Shown: positions 32,994 to 42,588, counted from the first letter of the stretch. The stretch: DNA of 51,810 bases from CAYLHF01 sp964383365 (GCA_964383365.1 CAYLHF010000020.1:1-51810), one strand, 5' to 3'. Translations and numbers: made by a program. The notes: a model not told the origin generated them from the letters alone.

Positions 32994-34850
32994 ATGAAGA
33001 AGACCGCACTGTCGCTTGCATTGTTGGCGACCTCGTTTACCATCGGTTTTGCACAACCGGTTACACAACCATTCACTTTCAGCCTCGTCGAACAATCGTT
33101 ACCCCAACTCAGAAGTGGAAGTGTTTCATGGGGAGATGTGGATGGAGACGGAGACCTGGACGCCCTTATCAGTGGACTCTCCGAGTCCGGCGTGAAGACC
33201 GCCCTTTATCGGAATGACGGGGCCAGTGCGTCAGGTTCCGGATTTGCGTTCACCGATATGCAGGCCGGACTCAGTCCCGTTCTATACTCCAGCGCGAGTT
33301 GGGGAGACTTCGACGGAGATGGTGACCTGGACTTCGTATTGATGGGGTCGGAATCTGTCGATTTTCCGTACCAGCCGGTCACCCGACTCTATCGAAATAC
33401 CGGGGGTATTTTTTCCCTGGTATCCGAGGCAAACCTACCGGCCCTCCACTCGGGTTCAGCGGCATGGGGTGATTTTGACAACGATGGAGATCAGGATCTC
33501 CTTCTGACCGGTGTCGACTCAGGAGAGAACCGGTTGACAAAACTTGCTCGGAACGTAGGGGCCGGTTCCTTCGAAATGGTCGATTCCGGTATCGACGGCG
33601 TAGGGTTTGGAGAGGGTAAGTGGGGAGATTTTGATAACGATGGGGATCTGGACGTCCTTCTCTCGGGAGCCACCGAGACCGGATTCGCGACCCGCATTTA
33701 CCGAAATGATGGATCCGACGGATTTGTCATGGCCAGCGAATTTGATCCGCTTGCTTTCTCGTCCGTCGATTGGGGCGACTACGATGGCGATGGAGATCTG
33801 GATCTGGTAATCGCGGGAGGGCAGGTTTCTCCTTTCATCCTGGAGGGTGTGACGCGGGTATATCGCAATGAAGGCGGCACGTTTCAATCTCAGCCAACCG
33901 GCGTAACGGGCATTCTCTCTGGTTCCGTGAGATGGGGAGATTTTGATAATGACGGCGACCTGGATCTGTTGACACTCGGCGCGGAATCAGCTCTTGAAAG
34001 ACGAACTGCGCGCGTTTTTCGCAATGACGGCGACGGGGCATTCGTGAATACAGGATTTCTGATTGGTGGAATTTTTGCCTCGTCCGACTGGGGCGATCTG
34101 GACGGGGACGGAGACCTGGATCTGCTGGCATCGGGAGCGACATCCGCCGGAATTTCGTTTACCAATCTCTATGAAAACAAGCGTCAGGTTATTCCGCCGC
34201 CACCGGGTTCTCCAAAAAATCTGCGTTCCGAAGTACACAACGGCAGCGTCGAACTGAGGTGGGATGCCCCGGTAGTCGAAATCACCCCAAATGCCTTCGT
34301 CTCGTACAATTTGAGAGTCGGGAAGGGTACGCACTCGACGGATATCATCTCGCCACTCGCGAATCCCGTAACCGGACGTCGCCTGATCGCCAGACCAGGA
34401 AACACCGCTACCAATCTTTCGTGGACGCTGTCGGGCCTGGCGAATGGAGAATATTTCTGGAGTGTCCAGGCAATCAACAATGCATTTGCTGCATCCCCCT
34501 TTTCGGCAGAGGGTTCATTCCGGATTTCTGGAGTGACTGCGGTCGATACGGAGTCGGAATTTGAATTACCGACTGAATTCAGGTTGTACAGCAATTTTCC
34601 GAATCCATTTGGCTCGGAAACAACCGTTCGATACGATCTTCCGTCGGCAGAGGTCGTTTCGGTCCGGATTTATGACCTGTTGGGAAAAGAAGTCGCCAGA
34701 CTCATCGATACCGTTCAAGAGGCAGGAACACACTCATTGCGTTGGAGCGGACACACCGACTCCGGTCAAACCCTGGGTTCAGGAATCTACTTCCTGCGAT
34801 TCGAGGCTGGAGACTTTGTCCGTACGGAGAAGCTGACGCATATCCGTTAA
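32994..34850 (+). CDS. Secreted seven-repeat FG-GAP/VCBS propeller protein with FN3 and T9SS tail
   Basis: 618 residues. A signal peptide (MKKTALSLALLATSFTIGFA) precedes seven repeats spaced about 50-58 residues apart. Each has the core W-G-D-x-D-x-D-G-D-x-D (near residues 44, 102, 157, 208, 258, 313 and 363), the calcium-binding loop of integrin-type blades. Seven blades make one complete beta-propeller. A fibronectin III-like domain follows (about 400-510: PPPGSPKNLRSEVHNGSVEL, GEYFWSVQAIN). The C-terminus (about 522-618) is a type A T9SS sorting domain: NFPNPF, TTVRYDLPSAEVVSVRIYD, GSGIYFLRFEAGD. It should therefore be exported through T9SS and anchored or released at the cell surface. It is first of three paralogues separated by 9 and 6 bases. 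Confidence 0.9.
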   Translation: MKKTALSLALLATSFTIGFAQPVTQPFTFSLVEQSLPQLRSGSVSWGDVDGDGDLDALISGLSESGVKTALYRNDGASASGSGFAFTDMQAGLSPVLYSSASWGDFDGDGDLDFVLMGSESVDFPYQPVTRLYRNTGGIFSLVSEANLPALHSGSAAWGDFDNDGDQDLLLTGVDSGENRLTKLARNVGAGSFEMVDSGIDGVGFGEGKWGDFDNDGDLDVLLSGATETGFATRIYRNDGSDGFVMASEFDPLAFSSVDWGDYDGDGDLDLVIAGGQVSPFILEGVTRVYRNEGGTFQSQPTGVTGILSGSVRWGDFDNDGDLDLLTLGAESALERRTARVFRNDGDGAFVNTGFLIGGIFASSDWGDLDGDGDLDLLASGATSAGISFTNLYENKRQVIPPPPGSPKNLRSEVHNGSVELRWDAPVVEITPNAFVSYNLRVGKGTHSTDIISPLANPVTGRRLIARPGNTATNLSWTLSGLANGEYFWSVQAINNAFAASPFSAEGSFRISGVTAVDTESEFELPTEFRLYSNFPNPFGSETTVRYDLPSAEVVSVRIYDLLGKEVARLIDTVQEAGTHSLRWSGHTDSGQTLGSGIYFLRFEAGDFVRTEKLTHIR

Positions 34851-34859
34851 AATCAATTC

Positions 34860-36083
34860 ATGAAAAGACTTATCGCCGGCCTCGCCACCGTCGCGTTCGT
34901 ATCCTCGTTTACCGCACCACTTATGGGCCAGACGCAGCTGGTGGAGGTCGCTAATGTCCCCGCTCTCGCGTTTGGGGCTGCACAGGCAGCGGATTTCGAC
35001 GGAGACGGTGACATGGACGTTTTCGTAACCGGTGAACGCGAGGACGGCACGATTGTGAGTGGACTTTTCCGTTTCGACACGAGACAGGTCACCCAGCTGA
35101 TTAACTCCTCCCCGAAGATAACCGCGATTCATTCCAAGGTTGAGTTCCCTATTCGTCCCGTAACTCGTGGCTCGGTGCAATGGGTCGACGTGAACGGAGA
35201 CGATAGACCCGATCTGATTGTAACGGGTCGGTCACTCGAGAGTGTGACGACTCAAAATCAGGTTTTCCGACCGGCAGCTGACGTATATATAAACATCGAC
35301 GGTTCGACGATGGCCCTGCGTGGATCTCTTACTGGGGTCGAACATGGAGCTACCGCTACGGGTGACTTCGACGGTGACGGCAATATGGACATTATTCTGG
35401 GTGGGATCACCGACGACGGACCGATTCTCGAACTATGGATTAACAACAATAATTTCGGATCGTTTCACAGGTCCGTGAACTCGTCTCTCGACGGAATCTG
35501 GCCGTCGGCACTGACGACCGCAGACTACGATTTGGATGGGAAGATCGACGTACTCGTGAGCGGATTCGACGCGTCGGATGCGCCCAGAACGATCCTTTAC
35601 AGGAACACCGGGAGTCTTCAATTCGAAGCGGTCGATGCAAATTTGCCTCAACGACTGTTCTCCAGTGCCTCGTTTGGCGACGTGGATTCAGACGGAGATC
35701 CGGACCTGTATCTGTCTGGCGGTACGCTCGGGCCGACTCTCCTTCGCGGTGAGGCAGGACTCTATCGAAATAACGGTGGCGTATTTTCTCGATTCCCGGG
35801 AGAGATGACGGGGTTGTTCTTCGGCGGGTCATCATGGGCCGATTTTGACAGTGATGGCGATATCGATCTCCTGGTTTACGGTCAGGAAAATCTCACCGAT
35901 GTTGAAAGTCAACGCATAATCGTATACAATAATTCCGGAGATTCCCTCAACTCATTCGCATCGTTCAGAGGCGTCCAGTTTGGAGATGTTTTCTGGGACG
36001 ACTACCAGGGGGACGGACGACTTGACGTACTTATTGCTGGTATCCAGAACGACAGAATAGTCATTAACCTATTTGAACTGTAG
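34860..36083 (+). CDS. Exported seven-repeat FG-GAP/VCBS propeller protein without sorting domain
   Basis: 407 residues. After a signal peptide (LIAGLATVAFVSSFTAPLMGQ) there are seven Ca-binding repeats at about 43, 108, 167, 220, 273, 326 and 379, for example ADFDGDGDMDVFVTG, GDFDGDGNMDIILGG and ADFDSDGDIDLLVYG. Two loops are degenerate (VDVNGDDRPD, DDYQGDGRLD). The protein ends 19 residues after the last loop, with no FN3 and no T9SS tail. It thus amounts to a bare propeller with a Sec signal, likely periplasmic unless carried out by a partner. Operon position suggests it works with the paralogues on either side. Confidence 0.88.
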   Translation: MKRLIAGLATVAFVSSFTAPLMGQTQLVEVANVPALAFGAAQAADFDGDGDMDVFVTGEREDGTIVSGLFRFDTRQVTQLINSSPKITAIHSKVEFPIRPVTRGSVQWVDVNGDDRPDLIVTGRSLESVTTQNQVFRPAADVYINIDGSTMALRGSLTGVEHGATATGDFDGDGNMDIILGGITDDGPILELWINNNNFGSFHRSVNSSLDGIWPSALTTADYDLDGKIDVLVSGFDASDAPRTILYRNTGSLQFEAVDANLPQRLFSSASFGDVDSDGDPDLYLSGGTLGPTLLRGEAGLYRNNGGVFSRFPGEMTGLFFGGSSWADFDSDGDIDLLVYGQENLTDVESQRIIVYNNSGDSLNSFASFRGVQFGDVFWDDYQGDGRLDVLIAGIQNDRIVINLFEL

Positions 36084-36089
36084 GCCTCA

Positions 36090-37376
36090 TTGAGAAGACT
36101 TTTCCTGACTGCTTCCGTCCTGTTTGTTCTGCTCTCAACACAGCCCCGGGCCGTCGCTCAGGTGGTAGCTCCTGAGCCTCTCCTTATTCCGACATCGCTC
36201 CCCAGCCTGGAGTTTGGTACGCTCGATCTGGGGGACTATGATGCAGACGGCGATCTCGATCTGCTCGTAACGGGGCGAAGTGGCGAGAGTCAGTTCACTC
36301 GACTCTACCGGGCAGAGGACTCGCTGTTTGCCATCCAGATAGGCTCGAACAGGATTCCATTGTCATTCAAGGTCTATCGTGAGGTACAGATCATCATGGA
36401 TGACGTCTGGCAGGGAGCAACCGATTGGGGAGATTATGATTCAGACGGAGATCTGGACATCCTTCTTTCCGGAATTACTGAGATCGACCTGAATACGGAT
36501 GAACGCGTGACCGTTCCCGTTACCAAGGTATTCCGTAATAAGGAGGGGGTGTTCGCTCAAGATTTCTCGATTGTTCTTCCGGACGTATACAACGGAATCG
36601 TCGAGTGGATCGATTTTGACCAGGATGGAGATCTCGACATTTTTGTGTCCGGGGCCTCTACCCTGACATCCCCTTTTGACCCGGTCAACAGCCTTCTTCG
36701 AAATACGAACGGGAGCTTTGTCAAAGTTGAGACCAGTGGTATTCCATCTGTCATGTTTGGTGCGGCAGACTGGAGCGACATCGATCATGACGGTGACCTG
36801 GATATATTCGTCACCGGTGTCTCTGATGCCGGGGATATTTCGGCCATCTATTCCAACACAGGAAACGGCAGGTTCGAACGGACACCGTTCGATTTTCCAA
36901 GGCTCTCATTTGGCTCCGTCGACTGGGGAGATTACGACGGAGACGGATATGATGATTTGCTCCTTACAGGCGGCGCACTGGACCCGGGTCTGTTGAGAGG
37001 ATCTACGGTCATTTTTCATAATGACAACGGGACAGGATTTTCAAGACTGAATCAATCACTCCCGGCCGTGGCGCTCGGAGAAGGCTCCTGGTTCGACTAC
37101 GATGTCGACGGGTCCCTGGACTTCGTTGTAAGCGGGATGAAGACACCGTTTTCGGAAGCGACGGCGTGGGTATACGTGAATGATGGGGTTCGTTTCCAAC
37201 CCGAAATGAACCTCGGAGGACTCGCTTTTTCGTCTCTCGCCGTGGGTGACTACAACGAAGACGGAGATCCGGAGATAATCAATATGGGAGTAAACGCACA
37301 GGGAAAGGCGTTTTTGAACTTTTATCTGAACCGTATCTATCCGGAAATCCTTCCGCCTGGATTGATTACGAGATAG
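36090..37376 (+). CDS. Exported seven-repeat FG-GAP/VCBS propeller protein without sorting domain
   Basis: 428 residues from a TTG at 36090, six bases after the previous stop; the following residues (RRLFLTASVLFVLLSTQPRAVAQ) are a clear signal peptide, which decides the start. Seven repeats lie near 47, 112, 172, 228, 279, 333 and 385: GDYDADGDLD, GDYDSDGDLD, IDFDQDGDLD, SDIDHDGDLD, GDYDGDGYDD, FDYDVDGSLD and GDYNEDGDPE. The last loops drift from the consensus. There is no sorting domain; the protein ends PEILPPGLITR. Like its neighbour it is a single propeller, probably a binding module rather than an enzyme. It is convergent with ilvE, only 12 bases apart. Confidence 0.87.
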   Translation: MRRLFLTASVLFVLLSTQPRAVAQVVAPEPLLIPTSLPSLEFGTLDLGDYDADGDLDLLVTGRSGESQFTRLYRAEDSLFAIQIGSNRIPLSFKVYREVQIIMDDVWQGATDWGDYDSDGDLDILLSGITEIDLNTDERVTVPVTKVFRNKEGVFAQDFSIVLPDVYNGIVEWIDFDQDGDLDIFVSGASTLTSPFDPVNSLLRNTNGSFVKVETSGIPSVMFGAADWSDIDHDGDLDIFVTGVSDAGDISAIYSNTGNGRFERTPFDFPRLSFGSVDWGDYDGDGYDDLLLTGGALDPGLLRGSTVIFHNDNGTGFSRLNQSLPAVALGEGSWFDYDVDGSLDFVVSGMKTPFSEATAWVYVNDGVRFQPEMNLGGLAFSSLAVGDYNEDGDPEIINMGVNAQGKAFLNFYLNRIYPEILPPGLITR

Positions 37377-37388
37377 TGGAAACAGCGC

Positions 37389-38327
37389 TCAAGACGCTTC
37401 TTCCGCTACCGGGACCGGCGTCAACCAGCCGTGCGGATCGATTCCCCCTTGTACAACATCGAAATAGGCGCTCTGTAGCACCTCTGTAATCGGTCCCCGC
37501 CTCCCGGATCCTACGATATGGTGATCGACGCTCCTGATCGGAGTAACTTCAGCGGCCGTACCCGTGAAGAAAAGTTCGTCAGCGATATAGAGCGCCTCGC
37601 GCGGAAGTCGCTCCTCTCGTACGACCAGGTTCCTCTCCCTGGCCAGGGTGATGATCGCATCCCGAGTAATTCCTGGCAGGATAGACATGGACGAGGGTGC
37701 CGTATAGATCACTCCATCTCTTACGAGAAAAAGATTCTCGCCACTTCCCTCGGCCACGAAGCCGTCATACGATAGCATGATGCCTTCGGTAAACCCGTTC
37801 ATGATCGCGTCCATCTTTACCAGGCCAGCATTCAAATAATTACCGCCAGCTTTAGCCATGGCCGGAAACGTGTTGGGGGCCATGCGATTCCACGAAGCAA
37901 CCTGGACATCAACCCCGTTTTCCAGCGCCTCCTTTCCAAGATAGGCTCCCCATTCCCAGACCGCGATGATCGTCATCACCGGGTTCTTCAGCGGATTGAC
38001 ACCCATGGGTCCTGCGCCTCGAAATACAAGAGGACGGATATAGCAGGCCTCAAGACCGCTAGCCGTGATCGTATCCAGTTGGGCTGACTCCAATTCCTCC
38101 AGCGTGTACGGGATATCCATCCGGTATATGGCAGCCGAATCGATCAGTCTTCTCGTATGTTCACGGAGACGCATGATGGCGGACCCCTTTGCAGTATGGT
38201 AGCACCTCACGCCCTCAAATACAGACGTACCGTAATGCAGGGCATGCGTGAGCACATGAACATTGGCTTCCTCATTTCTGACGAGATCGCCGTTGATCCA
38301 GATATCCGGTTGCTGCATGGTATTCAT
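37389..38327 (-). CDS. ilvE: Branched-chain amino acid aminotransferase
   Basis: 312 residues, class IV PLP aminotransferase. Family motifs are WINGDLVRNEEANVHVLTHALHYGTSVFEGVRCY at the N-terminus, AKAGGNYLNAGLVKMDA with the PLP-binding lysine, VAEGSGENLFLVRDG, ILPGITRDAIITLA and LFFTGTAAEVTPIRSVD. It interconverts leucine, isoleucine and valine with their 2-oxo acids. The length is standard for bacterial IlvE, and ATG 38327 gives the expected N-terminus. It lies 27 bases downstream of the glycosyltransferase gene on the same strand, probably by coincidence of packing rather than pathway. Confidence 0.95.
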   Translation of the reverse strand: MNTMQQPDIWINGDLVRNEEANVHVLTHALHYGTSVFEGVRCYHTAKGSAIMRLREHTRRLIDSAAIYRMDIPYTLEELESAQLDTITASGLEACYIRPLVFRGAGPMGVNPLKNPVMTIIAVWEWGAYLGKEALENGVDVQVASWNRMAPNTFPAMAKAGGNYLNAGLVKMDAIMNGFTEGIMLSYDGFVAEGSGENLFLVRDGVIYTAPSSMSILPGITRDAIITLARERNLVVREERLPREALYIADELFFTGTAAEVTPIRSVDHHIVGSGRRGPITEVLQSAYFDVVQGGIDPHGWLTPVPVAEEAS

Positions 38328-38354
38328 CGTAGAAAACGTGGTGAATCTCGTTAT

Positions 38355-39098
38355 TCAAGTGCCTGTTTCATCGTCCTCGGGTAACGCCAATTGATCAAAT
38401 AAGTTCGTCGACTGCCCATCCAGTGCTTCGTACAGAATCGTCTTCAGAATGACAAACGAGGCCTTCAAAGTGCCCGCAAACGTCCCGGATACTTTCGATT
38501 TTCCGATCCTCTTTCGATACGAGACCGGAACTTCTCTACACCGCACGCCAAGTCGGGCGGCCTTTATCTGCATCTCAACTGTCCAGCCAAAGTTTTCGTC
38601 CTTCATATTCAGCGCCAGGAGTGAGTGGTATCTAATTGCCCGAAACGGACCCAGATCTGTAAAACGGACTCCCCAGATGGCGCGAATCAGCATACAAGCA
38701 ACAGCATTACCCAGGATGGCGTGCGGCAGTAGAGCACCGGGATCCCTCGATCCAGTCGTCCTCGAGCCTATAACGAAATCAGCAGAACCATCTTCCAGTG
38801 GAGCCAGAATTGAAGTCATTTCTTCTGGTTTGTCGCTGAAATCTCCATCCAGAAATACGATCGTATCCGGTTTGAATGTGGCCGCAGTTGCTAATCCTCT
38901 CAGACAAGCCCGACCATATCCCCGCTGATCTTCCGTGACGACGATCGCTCCCGCACTTCTGGCCACTGAAACCGTCCGGTCCGACGATCCGTTGTCTACA
39001 ACGATGATCGTTGATTCATGCTCTCGGGGAATCGCTCGAACAACGTGGCCTATCGAAGCCTCCTCATTCAGAGCGGGAATCAGAACGACTGTTCTCAT
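38355..39098 (-). CDS. Family 2 glycosyltransferase
   Basis: 247 residues from the ATG at 39098 (MRTVVLIPALNEEASIGHVV). The GT-A nucleotide-sugar fold is seen in VVLIPALNEE, IIVVDNGSSDRTV, and the metal-binding IVFLDGDFSDKPEEM (D-x-D). Further motifs are DLGPFRAIRY and WTVEMQIKAARLGVRCREVPVSYRKR, typical of dolichyl-/polyprenyl-phosphate sugar synthase-like enzymes. The C-terminus has only a weakly hydrophobic helix, so it is probably a peripheral membrane protein. The acceptor is unknown; a polyprenyl phosphate is the family default. An upstream extension to 39128 is unlikely. Confidence 0.9.
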   Translation of the reverse strand: MRTVVLIPALNEEASIGHVVRAIPREHESTIIVVDNGSSDRTVSVARSAGAIVVTEDQRGYGRACLRGLATAATFKPDTIVFLDGDFSDKPEEMTSILAPLEDGSADFVIGSRTTGSRDPGALLPHAILGNAVACMLIRAIWGVRFTDLGPFRAIRYHSLLALNMKDENFGWTVEMQIKAARLGVRCREVPVSYRKRIGKSKVSGTFAGTLKASFVILKTILYEALDGQSTNLFDQLALPEDDETGT

Positions 39099-39197
39099 GA
39101 ATCTTCGACGGTCCGGTACACTCTCCATAGGTACACAGAACAGGGGATCTCGTTACGGAACGGGTACGCGGATCGTGTGAGCCGTCGTAATGGCGGG

Positions 39198-40148
39198 CTA
39201 TCGCTTCGATGGGAACGTGTATCCAATTCTGTTGACGATATCCTGCTCCAGTGTCCACTCGACGGCGTATTGATTCACCGATCCGAGAAAACCGAATCCG
39301 TTTTCGACGTTTGAAAAAGTCCCCGGCTGGACCAATATTTCTCTGTCAAAGACTCCATCCGGCGGCCGCCATTGATTGTCCGACATCGTCAGCCTCATTC
39401 CTACTCCCATAAGAAATGGAGCGGCGTCACCCGAAATACCAAGCTTTTCCGTGACCTTCTCCCGATCCTCCGTAAGCCGGACGACCACTTCCCAGTTGTT
39501 TCCAGGATTGACGGGCCCTCCGTAAATGTTTTCAGGATAAGTCACAATCGCGTTCAAAAATGGCTGATTCGGTCTGGCGTTCTGAAAGCGATACCATACC
39601 TCAACACGAAATGGGGGGAAATCAATGTTTTCCCAGCGAACTTTTTGAGTCACCGTTGATACTGCGATCGAAGGAGAATCCAGCGCCACCGTACTGATCA
39701 GAGGAATGGTCGTCCGGGCCGAACTTTGCAGACCATCAGACCGAGTAACGTCGAATCGATACGTCCAGCCGGGAATAGGTCGCATGGCTCTGTGAAACAC
39801 GTGGCCAAAACTGCCGTCTTCGAACGCGATCAAAGAGTCCTGCCAAACCAATACACTACCGTCTTCGATAGCCGTTGTCGTTACTCGAGCATCGATCGGT
39901 CCTTCGTCCGACAACCCGAACGTTTTTCTCAGCGTCACCACACGCACGAATTGTTCGTCCGAAGCCGTATCCAGAAATCCGAACACGGTGAAGAACCGGT
40001 CTTCCTCAACGAACGGGTCGACCGTGTCATCGCACGCACTGATCAGGGATGAGACCGCCAGAATGAGAAGCGGAATGCCCAGACACCATCTTGAACCTGT
40101 CCGGTAGAGACGGGGTCTGGAATGGGATTTATCCAACATTATTCTCAT
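39198..40148 (-). CDS. DUF4249 lipoprotein (partner of adjacent TonB receptor)
   Basis: 316 residues with a lipoprotein signal near residue 39 (LGIPLLILAVSSLISAC). The mature region follows the DUF4249 pattern: FFTVFGFLDTASDEQFVRVVTLRK at the N-terminal side, GSFGHVFHRAMRPIPGWTYRFDVTRSDG, and WENIDFPPFRVEVWYRF. The C-terminal NQYAVEWTLEQDIVNRIGYT is characteristic. The start codon is directly adjacent to the stop of the TonB receptor gene (TAG-ATG), so the two are cotranslated. In other Bacteroidota, DUF4249 lipoproteins co-occur with such receptors, and they probably act as surface-exposed partners of the barrel. Another start at 40139 would be equivalent. Confidence 0.85.
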   Translation of the reverse strand: MRIMLDKSHSRPRLYRTGSRWCLGIPLLILAVSSLISACDDTVDPFVEEDRFFTVFGFLDTASDEQFVRVVTLRKTFGLSDEGPIDARVTTTAIEDGSVLVWQDSLIAFEDGSFGHVFHRAMRPIPGWTYRFDVTRSDGLQSSARTTIPLISTVALDSPSIAVSTVTQKVRWENIDFPPFRVEVWYRFQNARPNQPFLNAIVTYPENIYGGPVNPGNNWEVVVRLTEDREKVTEKLGISGDAAPFLMGVGMRLTMSDNQWRPPDGVFDREILVQPGTFSNVENGFGFLGSVNQYAVEWTLEQDIVNRIGYTFPSKR

Positions 40149-42440
40149 CTATTTGAACTCAAGTTTAACACCGACGGTCGGAATGAGCGGAAGCTGATTG
40201 ACTCTTCGAAGCGTGAACAGATCCAGATAGAAAAGATTGTTACGGTCGTAGGCGTTAATGACCCCTGCCTGTACGGTCAGCGCCGTCCCTCCTTTCAGTA
40301 TGAATTCACGATCCAGCGAGACATCGAGCCGGTGGTACGTTGGCAATCGCCCGGTATACGGCCGGCCATACAGCACCCGTTCGTCACCGGAAGACCGGGT
40401 AACATTGACCAGACTGTCCAGGAGAACAAAGCGGTCGAATCCAAGAGATTGGTTGAATGGTAGGCCCGATCCAAACTGCCAACGGATGTTCAGATTAAAT
40501 CCAGCCGCCTTAAAACTGGTGATCACATTGACCTGATCTTTTCGATCGTGTGGAGGAGAATACTCCGTCAACGCATCGCCGGTTAAGATTTCAAGGGCTT
40601 TTATTCCCGCCTCGTACGTGACTTCCGATTTCCCGTAACTGACCGTCGTCTGAAAATGAGATCCACCGTCTATTTCCATCCTGAGGTCCACTCCTTTTGC
40701 GGTCCCGTCGGCCTTCAGAACGTTGGTCGTGAATCGAGGAAAAGCCGTCCACTCCGGAATGACGAGATTCGTCAAATCCTTAACAAAACCCTCGGCCGAC
40801 ATGGTCAGCCAAGACGTCGGCTTGATGCGATATCCGAGTATCGCGTGTTTGGCTTCAGGAACAATTCCGAACGGTGCTACGGTCCAGGCAGTAAATACGT
40901 CTCCCGCGTCTCTACGGTCATTCAGGCCCGTAATTTCCTGGTGATAGACGCCGGCAGCACCGCTGAATCGGTGAATTCCGCTCTCGAGAACGATCCTCAG
41001 TCGGGGCTCAATGAATGACTGGCTCTGACTGGGAAACGTCTGGAGTCGGAGACCAGGCTGGACGGTGATCCCACCCGTGGGTTTGAATTCCGGCTCGAAA
41101 TAAGCGCCGACCTCTGTCACGAATTCCCTTTTTGTATCGACATTTTGAAAAAGACCACCGAGATCACTCTGCAACTGAGATGAGTTCAGAAACAGCCCCC
41201 AGTTGAAATTACTCGTCCCTACGTAGTGGGTTACATTCACACCAAAGCTGAACCTGCTGGCTTCCGTCCTGCGATCCGGCTTGTTCACGGGACCGAATTC
41301 GTTGGTCAACTTGGAGGTCGAAATCAGGATTTCAGCGAAGACCGGGAGCATGGCGGGAAGAAATATGATCCTGCCACCAATCGCATCATTCTGCCAGGAA
41401 ACCTCATCTTCCGTTACCGCCTCTACGTCTCCGATCCGATTCAGGCCCAATCGACCCGTGTCGTCCGTATGCATCCCCGTGATAGACAACTGGGTACTCG
41501 GGCCAAGATTCGCATGCAACTTCCCCAGAATATCTCCGAATTCGAACGGCAATGGTTCGTCTATCAGTTTGGAAGCGCCCTGGTCGATTACGGACTGTCT
41601 GACGGAAAGTAATACGGACACTTTGTCCTGGACGATCGGACCTTCCAGTCGAAGCGTGCTGACGAATGGAGCGAGGGATACGGCTCCCGCAAAACGTCTT
41701 TTGTTTCCGGTTCGAGCCGACACGTCGATCACAGAGGAAAGGCGTCCGCCATATCGACCACCGAATCCCCCCGCATATACGTCTGCGGTGTTGATGATCT
41801 CTGACGGAAAGGCTGAGAAAAACCCGACGATATGGAATGGCTGGTATATGAGCATACCGTCGAGAAGTACGAGGTTCTGCGTCGGTTCGCCGCCGCGAAT
41901 AAACAGCTGGCCACCCCTGTCACCCTGGGAAACGATCCCTGGTAGAGCCGTCAGATAGTTCACCAGGTCGGCCGATATATCCGGAGCCGGGACCAGTTCG
42001 ATGTCGGCCGGACGGACCGTCTGAAGACCGGCAAGTACGTTCGCGGCTCCCGCCGATTCACGCTCTGACTCTACCAGCACCTCGTCCAGAAGCGTCTCCG
42101 ATTCCTTCAATTCGATATTGCGGGTCTGAATCCCTTCTTCGAATGAAATGTCCTCTTCCAGCGTCTCGAAACCAATAAACGTTACGCGTAATGTGTACCG
42201 GCCGAGTGGAATTCTGGATATGGCGAAGAAGCCATCCGAGTCGGCTGCCGATCCGAGTAGCGCACCGTCGGAACCGATGAGTGTGACATTCACCCCCGGC
42301 ATCGGCTGACCATCGGACACAGATGTCACGAATCCGCGGAGTGTTGCCGTCTGTGCGAACGCCGATCGGCAGAGAGGTATGGACAAGACCATGAGTACGC
42401 TCAGCACCACGATGGCCCTGAGCCGTTGAGATATCAACAT
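40149..42440 (-). CDS. TonB-dependent receptor, copy A
   Basis: 763 residues from the ATG at 42440 (MLISQRLRAIVVLSVLMV), which opens a signal peptide. Mature domains are a carboxypeptidase-regulatory-like domain (about 30-115: ATLRGFVTSVSDGQPMPGVNV, LGRYTLRVTFIGFETLEEDI), a plug (about 130-245: YLTALPGIVSQGDRGGQLFI, IRGGEPTQNLVLLDGM, YAGGFGGRYGGRLSSVIDV), and a 22-strand barrel. Its last strand is PLIPTVGVKLEFK, with a near-terminal phenylalanine. No STN domain, so no FecR signalling. The plug is strikingly similar to copy B. A ligand cannot be deduced. It is expected to form a lid-and-barrel complex with the DUF4249 lipoprotein that follows. Confidence 0.92.
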   Translation of the reverse strand: MLISQRLRAIVVLSVLMVLSIPLCRSAFAQTATLRGFVTSVSDGQPMPGVNVTLIGSDGALLGSAADSDGFFAISRIPLGRYTLRVTFIGFETLEEDISFEEGIQTRNIELKESETLLDEVLVESERESAGAANVLAGLQTVRPADIELVPAPDISADLVNYLTALPGIVSQGDRGGQLFIRGGEPTQNLVLLDGMLIYQPFHIVGFFSAFPSEIINTADVYAGGFGGRYGGRLSSVIDVSARTGNKRRFAGAVSLAPFVSTLRLEGPIVQDKVSVLLSVRQSVIDQGASKLIDEPLPFEFGDILGKLHANLGPSTQLSITGMHTDDTGRLGLNRIGDVEAVTEDEVSWQNDAIGGRIIFLPAMLPVFAEILISTSKLTNEFGPVNKPDRRTEASRFSFGVNVTHYVGTSNFNWGLFLNSSQLQSDLGGLFQNVDTKREFVTEVGAYFEPEFKPTGGITVQPGLRLQTFPSQSQSFIEPRLRIVLESGIHRFSGAAGVYHQEITGLNDRRDAGDVFTAWTVAPFGIVPEAKHAILGYRIKPTSWLTMSAEGFVKDLTNLVIPEWTAFPRFTTNVLKADGTAKGVDLRMEIDGGSHFQTTVSYGKSEVTYEAGIKALEILTGDALTEYSPPHDRKDQVNVITSFKAAGFNLNIRWQFGSGLPFNQSLGFDRFVLLDSLVNVTRSSGDERVLYGRPYTGRLPTYHRLDVSLDREFILKGGTALTVQAGVINAYDRNNLFYLDLFTLRRVNQLPLIPTVGVKLEFK

Positions 42441-42494
42441 GCAATAAATCGTATCAGTGCGGCAGCCCGCGATGAAAAACACGTTTCAATAGTC

Positions 42495-42508
42495 GGAGTA
42501 GCTACTCC
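42495..42508. promoter_or_regulatory. Perfect 14-bp palindrome upstream of TonB receptor A
   Basis: ggagtagctactcc reads identically on both strands. It lies in the 148-base spacer between DUF4249 copy B and receptor A, 55 bases before the receptor start. It may be a dimeric regulator's operator. A single chance palindrome of this size is possible in a window of this length. Confidence 0.35.
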
Positions 42509-42588
42509 CTCCTGCCCCTTCCATGAATGGTACAACATGAAGTCGACCAACGAAAGTCCCGACCGGGGTAAATCGCGACCCCTTCCAA

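Noticed and set aside
42565..42582. ggggt-acccc stem downstream of DUF4249 copy B as terminator
   Set aside because: Only five base pairs and no T-run on the minus strand; mentioned in the neighbouring gene entry but not called.
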